From contig NZ_RPDJ01000014.1 in assembly GCF_004023625.1 (NCBI RefSeq), positions 243,850 to 307,849 of the forward strand: DNA of 64,000 nt. Reading direction: 5' to 3'. Positions 18,519 through 26,118 of this stretch are shown piece by piece. The position numbers and the translations under genes were made by a program. How positions within the stretch are numbered: position 1 is the stretch's first letter; every line of letters begins with the position of its first letter. The notes under the pieces are model-generated. The model did no database searches. It was not told where the DNA came from and saw only the letters and a list, made by a program, of their open reading frames with translations. Source of the DNA: Streptomyces cavernae (GTDB taxonomy: Bacteria; Actinomycetota; Actinomycetes; Streptomycetales; Streptomycetaceae).

Positions 18519-18666
18519 TCGGGCGCCGACCGACGCGGATGCGGGGCGCCGACCGACGCGGATGGGGGGCGCCGATCGACGCGGATGCGGGGCGCCGATC
18601 GATTCGCGGATGCGGGGCGCCGAACCGACGCGGATGCGGGGCGCCGAACCGACGCGGATGGGGGAC
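18519..18666. repeat. Six-copy tandem repeat, about 25 bp per unit
   Basis: About six imperfect copies of GCGCCGA(C)CGACGCGGATGCGGG lie head to tail; each holds the palindrome GGCGCC. The copies differ at one to four positions. The tract is open in several frames but encodes only simple repeats. Confidence 0.85.
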
Positions 18667-18714
18667 AGTGAGGACTGTGGTGCCAGCGACGTCTGCGGCG
18701 TCTTCGGGTCCCGT

Positions 18715-18787
18715 GGAAAGCGCTGTCCCTGTCTGGTCCGAATGTCCGGACAACACATTGACAGGGTTCCGCCAACACGGCTAGACC
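18715..18787 (+). promoter_or_regulatory. Candidate promoter and operators of the inositol operon
   Basis: TTGACA at 18758-18763 is followed, after 18 bp, by TAGACC at 18782-18787, a plausible vegetative promoter for iolC. Just upstream is a 10-bp palindrome, TGTCCGGACA (18744-18753). Further up is GGAAAGCGCTGTCC (18715-18728), centred on AGCGCT like many LacI-family operators. Which of the two is used by an inositol regulator cannot be told here. Confidence 0.55.
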
Positions 18788-18816
18788 TGAGGAGACGCCG
18801 ATGTGAAGGGAACTCG

Positions 18817-19821
18817 ATGGAGTTCAAGGAGCCCCACCCCAGCGCCTCCCAGGACGAGTCCGGGGCCGACGCGCCCCACGACCTGATCACCATGGGCCGG
18901 ATCGGGGTGGATCTGTATCCGCTGCAGATCGGGGTGTCCCTCGACCAGGTGACGTCCTTCGGAAAGTTCCTCGGCGGCTCGGCCACCAACGTCGCGGTCG
19001 CCGCGGCGCGGCTCGGACGGCGTACAGCGGTCATCACCCGCACCGGTGACGATCCCTTCGGGGAGTACCTCCACCAGGAGTTGCGCGACTTCGGCGTCGA
19101 CGACCGCTGGGTGACGCCCGTGCCCGGGCTGCAGACCCCCATCACGTTCTGCGAGGTGTTCCCGCCGGACGACTTCCCGCTGTACTTCTACCGCCGGCCC
19201 AAGGCGCCCGATCTGGAGATCGACGCCCATGAGCTGGATCTGGACGCCGTCCGGGCGGCACGGATCTTCTGGGTCACAGGTACCGGGCTGAGCGAGGAGC
19301 CCAGCCGTACGGCGACCCTCGCGGCCCTCGCGCACCGGGCCAAGTCCGGCACGACCGTCTTCGACCTCGACTGGCGCCCCATGTTCTGGCAAGACCCGGA
19401 CACGGCCCGCCCCTTCTACGCCGAGGCCCTGCGCCACACCACCGTCGCGGTCGGCAACATCGACGAGGTCGAGATCGCCACCGGTGAACGCGATCCGCAC
19501 ACCGCGGCCCGCGCGCTGCTGGACGCCGGTGTCGAACTCGCCGTCGTCAAGCAGGGGCCGAAGGGCGTCCTCGCCGTCAGCGGCACGGGCGAGTCGGCCG
19601 AGGTGCCGCCGCTCCCGGTCAACGTCCTCAACGGCCTCGGCGCGGGCGACGCGTTCGGCGGGTCCCTGTGCCACGGCCTGCTGGCGGGCTGGGACCTGGA
19701 ACGCGTCATGCGTCACGCCAACGCGGCGGGCGCGATCGTCGCCTCCCGCCTCGAGTGCTCCTCCGCGATGCCCACTCCGGCGGAGGTCGAGGTTGCGCTG
19801 AAGGCGGGTGCGGTCCTGTGA
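18817..19821 (+). CDS. iolC: 5-dehydro-2-deoxygluconokinase
   Basis: A 334-residue PfkB-family sugar kinase that phosphorylates 5-dehydro-2-deoxygluconate in myo-inositol breakdown. The first signature GGSATNVAVAAARLGRRTAV lies at about residues 52-71. The second, NGLGAGDAFGGSLCHGLL, is near the C-terminus and holds the catalytic aspartate. ATG 18817 has GAAGGGA about 5 bp upstream. The open frame continues back through the 25-bp repeat tract, but that part was left out as non-coding. First gene of the iol operon; its stop overlaps the next GTG by 4 bp. Confidence 0.93.
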   Translation: MEFKEPHPSASQDESGADAPHDLITMGRIGVDLYPLQIGVSLDQVTSFGKFLGGSATNVAVAAARLGRRTAVITRTGDDPFGEYLHQELRDFGVDDRWVTPVPGLQTPITFCEVFPPDDFPLYFYRRPKAPDLEIDAHELDLDAVRAARIFWVTGTGLSEEPSRTATLAALAHRAKSGTTVFDLDWRPMFWQDPDTARPFYAEALRHTTVAVGNIDEVEIATGERDPHTAARALLDAGVELAVVKQGPKGVLAVSGTGESAEVPPLPVNVLNGLGAGDAFGGSLCHGLLAGWDLERVMRHANAAGAIVASRLECSSAMPTPAEVEVALKAGAVL

Positions 19822-20130
19822 ACCGGGCTGCTTCTGTGAACCCGGCGGCTTCCGTCAACGGGTCTGCTTCCGTCAACAGGTCTGCTTCCGTGAACGCGGC
19901 GGCTGCCGTGAGCGCGGCCGCTTCTGTGAACTCCGCGGCTCTTGTGAACGCGGCTGCTTCCGCTCCTGCCGTGAACTCCGCCGCTTCCGTGCACACGGCT
20001 GCCTCCGCGCCCTCCGTGAACCCACCGGTCGCCTCCCTGAACCCGACCGCCTCCCTGAATCCGACCGCCTCCGTGAATCCCGCCCCCTCCGTGAACCCGA
20101 CCGCCTCCGTGAACCCCACGGCATCCGGGA
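19818..20130 (+). repeat. 18-bp tandem repeat at the iolC/aldolase junction
   Basis: About 16 imperfect copies of GTGAACCCGGCGGCTTCC run from the iolC stop into the aldolase frame. The unit begins with the same GTGAAC that makes the natural stop/start overlap at 19818, so the array looks like expansion of the translational junction itself. Some units are lengthened by three residues (SAPA, SAPS). Confidence 0.85.
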
Positions 20131-21017
20131 CGCCGTGTTCCGTCGATGTCGCCGAGCTCGTCCGGCTCCGTACCCGTCACCCGGAAGCCGTGCTGGAGGC
20201 GGCCGACCGCCGTCCGAGGCGGCCGCTGCTGGGCGACACCGGCCGGCTGATGATCGTCGCCGCCGACCACCCGGCCCGCGGTGCCCTCGCCGTCGGCGAC
20301 CGCAGGCTCGCCATGGCCAACCGCGCCGACCTCCTCGAGCGGCTCTGCCTGGCGCTGAGCCGGCCCGGCGTGGACGGCGTGCTCGCCACCGCCGACATCC
20401 TCGACGACCTGCTGCTGCTCGGCGCCCTGGACCACAAGGTCGTCCTCGGCTCCCTGAACCGCGGCGGACTCGCGGGCGCCTCCTTCGAACTGGACGACCG
20501 GTTCACCGGACACCGCCCCCAGGACATCCAGCGACTCGGCTTCGACGCAGGCAAGCTGCTGCTGCGCATCGACTACGCCGACCCCGGCTCCCTGACCACC
20601 CTGGAGTCGACCGCCCGCGCCATCGACGACATGGCCGAGCGCCGCCTCCCGGTCTTCGTCGAGCCGTTCCTGTCCCGCCGCGGCGCGGACGGCAGGGTCC
20701 GCAACGACCTGAGCGCCGAGGCGGTCACGAAGTCCATCGCGATCGCGAGCGGCCTCGGCGGGAGCTCCGCGTACACCTGGCTGAAGGTGCCGGTCACGGA
20801 GAACCCCGACGACATGGCGCAGGTGATGGAGACCTCCACCCTCCCGGCGGTCCTGCTCGGCGGCGAGGTCGGCGGTGATCAGGAGGCCGCGTACGAGAAG
20901 TGGCGCGTCGCCCTCCAACTGCCCACCGTTCAGGGCCTGGTGGTCGGTCGTTCGCTGCTCTATCCGCCGGACGGCGATGTGGCGGGCGCCGTGGACATCG
21001 CGGTGAGCCTGCTGTGA
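19818..21017 (+). CDS. Cgl0159-family aldolase-like TIM-barrel protein with repeat N-terminus
   Basis: The C-terminal 290 residues (from SVDVAELVRLRTRHPEAV, about residue 107) form a class I aldolase-like barrel of the Cgl0159 family, found in inositol clusters of actinobacteria. Candidate active-site strands are LMIVAADHPARG, VLGSLNRGG and TWLKVPV, the last with the lysine expected to form a Schiff base. It probably cleaves 2-deoxy-5-keto-gluconate 6-phosphate or serves as an IolJ equivalent; this is inference. Residues 1-105 are about 16 copies of a six-residue unit (VNPAAS, VNRAAS, LNPTAS), encoded by an 18-bp repeat that contains GTGAAC each time. Every unit beginning VN therefore offers a GTG start, so the real start is uncertain. 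GTG 20109 would give a normal 302-residue enzyme. Confidence 0.8.
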   Translation: MNRAASVNPAASVNGSASVNRSASVNAAAAVSAAASVNSAALVNAAASAPAVNSAASVHTAASAPSVNPPVASLNPTASLNPTASVNPAPSVNPTASVNPTASGTPCSVDVAELVRLRTRHPEAVLEAADRRPRRPLLGDTGRLMIVAADHPARGALAVGDRRLAMANRADLLERLCLALSRPGVDGVLATADILDDLLLLGALDHKVVLGSLNRGGLAGASFELDDRFTGHRPQDIQRLGFDAGKLLLRIDYADPGSLTTLESTARAIDDMAERRLPVFVEPFLSRRGADGRVRNDLSAEAVTKSIAIASGLGGSSAYTWLKVPVTENPDDMAQVMETSTLPAVLLGGEVGGDQEAAYEKWRVALQLPTVQGLVVGRSLLYPPDGDVAGAVDIAVSLL

Positions 21018-21052
21018 GCGCCATCAGGAACGAAGGGACGGGAGCCCCACGC

Positions 21053-21871
21053 ATGAGCACCACCGACGAGCTGTACGTACCGGCGGGGACCACCGCCTCG
21101 TCGCTGTACGCCCTCGACATCGACCCCGAACGGGCCGGCTGGACGCACAGCAGCCTGCGGATCGTCGAGCTGCCGGCGGGCGGCACGCACACGTTCACCA
21201 CCGGTGAAAGCGAGTGGATCGTGATGCCGCTCAGCGGCGGCTGCACGGTCACCACCGAAGAACATCAGTTCCACCTCCTGGGCAGGCGCGACGTGTTCGC
21301 CGAAGTCTCCGACTTCGCGTACGTCCCCCGCGACGCCCAGGCACAGATCGCCTCCGGCGCGGGAGGCCGCTTCGCCCTGGCAGGAGCGAAGTGCGAGCGA
21401 CGACTCCCCGCCCGCTACGGCCCCGCGCCGGAGGTCCCCGTGGAAGACCGCGGCAGCGGCACCTGCGCCCGCAAGGTGCGGGGCTTCGCCGCGGCCGACG
21501 CCTTCGAGTGCGACAAGCTGATCGCGGTCGAGGTGGTCACGCCCGGCGGCAACTGGTCCTCGTACCCGCCGCACAAGCACGACGAGCACCGGCCGGGCGA
21601 GGAGTCCGAGCTCGAGGAGATCTACTACTTCGAGTTCCAGGGCCCGAACGGATACGGCTATCAACGCGTATTCCCCTCCCGAGACGGAGGCAGCGACGTC
21701 CTGGCCGAAGTCCGTACCGGCGACATGGTGCTGGTCCCGGACGGCTGGCACGGGCCCTCGATCGCCGCTCCCGAACACGCCATGTACTACCTCAACGTGA
21801 TGGCGGGCCCGGGCGCGGACCGTGAGTGGCGGATCTGCTTCCACCCCGACCACCCGGAGGGTTACCGATGA
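21053..21871 (+). CDS. iolB: 5-deoxy-glucuronate isomerase
   Basis: A 272-residue bicupin enzyme that converts 5-deoxy-glucuronate to 5-dehydro-2-deoxygluconate, the substrate of IolC. Family signatures are present in the second cupin: PPHKHDEHRPGEESELEEIY (the metal-binding His and Glu residues) and VLVPDGWHGPS. ATG 21053 follows a GGGAG motif; an in-frame GTG at 21014, overlapping the preceding stop, is possible and would add 13 residues. The stop overlaps iolD by 4 bp. Confidence 0.94.
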   Translation: MSTTDELYVPAGTTASSLYALDIDPERAGWTHSSLRIVELPAGGTHTFTTGESEWIVMPLSGGCTVTTEEHQFHLLGRRDVFAEVSDFAYVPRDAQAQIASGAGGRFALAGAKCERRLPARYGPAPEVPVEDRGSGTCARKVRGFAAADAFECDKLIAVEVVTPGGNWSSYPPHKHDEHRPGEESELEEIYYFEFQGPNGYGYQRVFPSRDGGSDVLAEVRTGDMVLVPDGWHGPSIAAPEHAMYYLNVMAGPGADREWRICFHPDHPEGYR

Positions 21872-23742
21872 CTCGACTGACGGTCGCACAGGCGCTGGTG
21901 CGCTTCCTCGCCGCCCAGTACACGGAACGCGACGGCGAGCGCCGACGGCTGATCGGTGCCACCTGGGGGATCTTCGGCCACGGCAACGTCGCGGGGCTCG
22001 GCCAGGCCCTGCTGCAGCACGCCGTCGAGATGCCGTTCCACCAGGGTCGCAACGAACAGGCCATGGTGCACGCGGCGGTCGGCTACGCACGCCAGTCGAA
22101 CCGCCTGTCCACGCACGCCGTGACGACCTCCATCGGCCCCGGCGCCACCAACCTCGTCACCGGCGCGGCCCTCGCCACCATCAACCATCTCCCGGTCCTG
22201 CTCCTCCCGGGCGACATCTTCGCCACGCGCCCCGCCGACCCGGTCCTCCAGCAGCTCGAAGTGCCGTACGCGGGCGACATCTCGGTCAACGACTGTCTGC
22301 GCCCGGTGTCGAAGTACTTCGACCGAATCACCCGCCCCGAGGCCCTGATCCCCGCCGCGCTGCAGGCGATGCGCGTCCTCACCGACCCCCTCGACACCGG
22401 CGCGGTGACCCTCGCGCTACCGCAGGACGTGCAGGCGGAGGCGTACGACTGGCCGGAGGAGTTCTTCGCGGAGCGCACCTGGACCGTACGCCGTCCGGTC
22501 GCCGACCCGACCGAACTCGCCGCCGCCGTCCGGGCCGTCCGTGAGGCGCGCCGCCCGCTGGTCGTCGCGGGCGGCGGGGTCCACCACAGCCGGGCCGAGG
22601 ACGCGCTCGGGGAGTTCGCCGAGACGACCGGCATCCCGGTGGCCTCCACCCAGGCCGGGAAGGGCTCGCTGCGCCACGACCACCCGCAGGACATGGGTGG
22701 CCTCGGGCACACCGGCACCGCCGCAGCCGACGAACTCGCCCGCACCGCGGACCTGGTGATCGGCGTCGGCACCCGGTACACCGACTTCACCACCGCCTCC
22801 GGCACCCTCTTCGCCGCCGACGGCGTCCGCTTCCTCAACCTGAACATCGCGCCGTACGACGGCCACAAGCTCGCCGGGCTGCCGCTGATCGCGGACGCCC
22901 GCGCGGCCCTGGAGGAACTCACCGAGGCGCTGGCCCTGCACGGCCACCGGGTGGACGACGCGTACATCGCGGAGTACACCGAGGACAAGCAGCGCTGGGA
23001 GCATCGCGTCGACGCGTGCTACGAGGCCGACGAGCCGGACGTCCGGCCCACCCAGCCGCAGGTCCTGGGCCTGCTGGAGGAGGTGGTGAGGGACGACGAC
23101 ATCATCATCAACGCGGCCGGCTCGCTCCCCGGCGATCTGCACAAGCTGTGGCGGACCCGTTCGCGCGACCAGTACCACCTCGAGTACGGCTACTCGTGCA
23201 TGGGCTACGAGATCCCGGCGGCGATCGGTGTGAAGATGGCGGTCCCCGACCGGCCCGTGTGGGCGCTGGTCGGCGACGGAACGTACCTCATGATGCCGAC
23301 GGAGATCGTCACCGCCGTGCAGGAGGGGATCGCGATCAAGATCCTGCTGGTCCAGAACCACGGCTACGCCTCCATCGGCGGCCTCTCCGAGACCGTCGGA
23401 GGCGAGCGCTTCGGCACCCAGTACCGCCACCAGGACGACGACGGCCTCTACACGGGCCGGCCGCTGCCCGTGGACCTCGCCGCCAACGCCGCCAGCCTGG
23501 GCATGCGGGTGCTGCGCGCGAAGACCGTACGGGATCTGCGCGCGGCCCTGGCCGAGGCGCGGGCCGCGGACACCGCCACTTGTGTCTACGTCGAGACCGA
23601 AACGGCAGACACAGTGTCGGGCCCGCCCCCGGCGCAGGCCTGGTGGGATGTTCCTGTGGCCGAGACCGCGACCCGGCCGTCGGCGGTCAAGGCGCGCGAA
23701 GAGTACGACCGGCACGTCTCCACCCGGCGCCGCCATCTGTGA
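21868..23742 (+). CDS. iolD: 3D-(3,5/4)-trihydroxycyclohexane-1,2-dione hydrolase
   Basis: A 624-residue thiamine diphosphate enzyme that opens the inositol-derived ring to 5-deoxy-glucuronate. The PYR domain shows HQGRNEQAMVHAAVGYAR, with the catalytic glutamate. The PP domain shows WALVGDGTYLM followed by an N-H-G block (LLVQNHGYASIGGL), the ThDP and Mg-binding motif. Length and motif order match IolD. Start ATG overlaps the iolB stop (ATGA). Confidence 0.95.
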   Translation: MTRLTVAQALVRFLAAQYTERDGERRRLIGATWGIFGHGNVAGLGQALLQHAVEMPFHQGRNEQAMVHAAVGYARQSNRLSTHAVTTSIGPGATNLVTGAALATINHLPVLLLPGDIFATRPADPVLQQLEVPYAGDISVNDCLRPVSKYFDRITRPEALIPAALQAMRVLTDPLDTGAVTLALPQDVQAEAYDWPEEFFAERTWTVRRPVADPTELAAAVRAVREARRPLVVAGGGVHHSRAEDALGEFAETTGIPVASTQAGKGSLRHDHPQDMGGLGHTGTAAADELARTADLVIGVGTRYTDFTTASGTLFAADGVRFLNLNIAPYDGHKLAGLPLIADARAALEELTEALALHGHRVDDAYIAEYTEDKQRWEHRVDACYEADEPDVRPTQPQVLGLLEEVVRDDDIIINAAGSLPGDLHKLWRTRSRDQYHLEYGYSCMGYEIPAAIGVKMAVPDRPVWALVGDGTYLMMPTEIVTAVQEGIAIKILLVQNHGYASIGGLSETVGGERFGTQYRHQDDDGLYTGRPLPVDLAANAASLGMRVLRAKTVRDLRAALAEARAADTATCVYVETETADTVSGPPPAQAWWDVPVAETATRPSAVKAREEYDRHVSTRRRHL

Positions 23743-23756
23743 AGGAGTTTTCGGGC

Positions 23757-25259
<1,503 letters not shown>

Positions 25260-25262
25260 AAG

Positions 25263-25385
25263 TGGGGGCGAGGCAGGCTTCCTCGCCCCCCAACCGGGGC
25301 GGGGCAGGTCTTCCTCGCCCCCAACCCGGGCGAGGCAGGTCTTCCTCGCCCCCAACCGGGGCGGGGCAGGTCTTCCTCGCCCCGC
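25263..25385. repeat. Four tandem hairpin units after the iol operon
   Basis: A unit of 31-32 bp, of the type GGGGCGAGGCAGGTCTTCCTCGCCCCCAACC, is repeated four times. Each copy folds as a stem of GGGCGAGG against CCTCGCCC (10 bp and perfect in the first). The array probably acts as a set of terminators for mmsA. Confidence 0.8.
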
Positions 25386-25438
25386 AACGCCCTTGCCCTT
25401 CCCGCCCCCACGGGTCTCCGCCCCTGCGCCCCCGGCTC

Positions 25439-25554
25439 GAGCGAAGTCGAGAGCCCGGGGGAGGACGGGGTGCGCCTCGCCTCGCCGTCCGGCCTGATCA
25501 CCCCGGCCGGGGGCAGGCGGCCGGAGCGAAGTCGAGAGCCCGGGGGAGGACGGG
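25439..25554. repeat. 31-bp direct repeat, two copies
   Basis: The same 31 bases, beginning GAGCGAAGTCGAGAGCCC, occur at 25439-25469 and 25524-25554. They lie in the 330-bp non-coding gap between mmsA and the GNAT gene, which otherwise holds only the hairpin array. Confidence 0.85.
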
Positions 25555-25591
25555 CAGGGCTGACGGGGCGAAGAGCCGCCCCGGCCGGCTC

Positions 25592-26002
25592 TCACCCGAA
25601 GTCCCACGTCACCACCCGGCACCCGCCGTCGTCGCGCCCACCCGCGCTCCGGTACACGGCGAGGGCGACATCGTTCCCGGCGTCCACGCCGACCCACATT
25701 CCGTAACAGCCCCGCTCGCGGGCCAGCGCCGCCAGGGCCCCGACGAGCGCGCGGGCGAACCCCCGGCGCCGGTACGCCTCGGCGACACCCAACTCGTACA
25801 GGAACATCTCCGTCCCCTTGTCCGGGTGGACGGTCTCGACGCCGCTGACGAAGCCGACCGGGCCGCCGTCCTCGTACGCGAGGAAGAGGTGGTGGCCCTG
25901 GGCGTCGAGGAACTTCCGGGCCCACTCGGGGCGAACCGGTTCGTCGAAGAGGTGTTCGGCATTGGTGAGTTCGATGACCGTCGTGGCGCGGCGGATCTCC
26001 AT
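25592..26002 (-). CDS. GNAT family N-acetyltransferase (AAC(3)-I-like)
   Basis: A 136-residue single-domain acetyltransferase beginning MEIRRATTVIEL. The acetyl-CoA loop is ELGVAEAYRRRGFARALV (about residues 73-90) and the C-terminal part VGVDAGNDVALAVYRSAGG is typical of small GNAT enzymes. The overall pattern recalls aminoglycoside 3-N-acetyltransferase type I, but the substrate is not shown. Open sequence upstream of ATG 26002 overlaps the divergent gene and was excluded. Confidence 0.85.
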   Translation of the reverse strand: MEIRRATTVIELTNAEHLFDEPVRPEWARKFLDAQGHHLFLAYEDGGPVGFVSGVETVHPDKGTEMFLYELGVAEAYRRRGFARALVGALAALARERGCYGMWVGVDAGNDVALAVYRSAGGRDDGGCRVVTWDFG

Positions 26003-26118
26003 GGGCCGTTCGTACCACGACCGCGGTATGCGGCAGAGGGCGTGTACGCCTGTGGGAGGTCCGCCACTTCCGACCGGTGGCTGCATCGGTTGTCGGCGGT
26101 CGCCCTTACCGTTGACGC

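Larger units (their letters stand above)
18296..18816. other. Intergenic region with repeats and iol promoter elements
   Basis: This 520-bp gap between the divergent AraC-type gene and iolC holds the tandem repeat at 18519-18666, and the promoter and operator candidates at 18715-18787. I see no gene in it. Confidence 0.7.

Noticed and set aside
18562..18816. IolC translated from far upstream through the tandem repeat
   Set aside because: The extension is repeat-encoded; ATG 18817 has its own ribosome binding site and promoter elements lie between.
25263..25385. Possible CRISPR array
   Set aside because: Units are contiguous with no unique spacers and no cas genes are near. The same reasoning applies to the repeats at 46927-47200 and 18519-18666.
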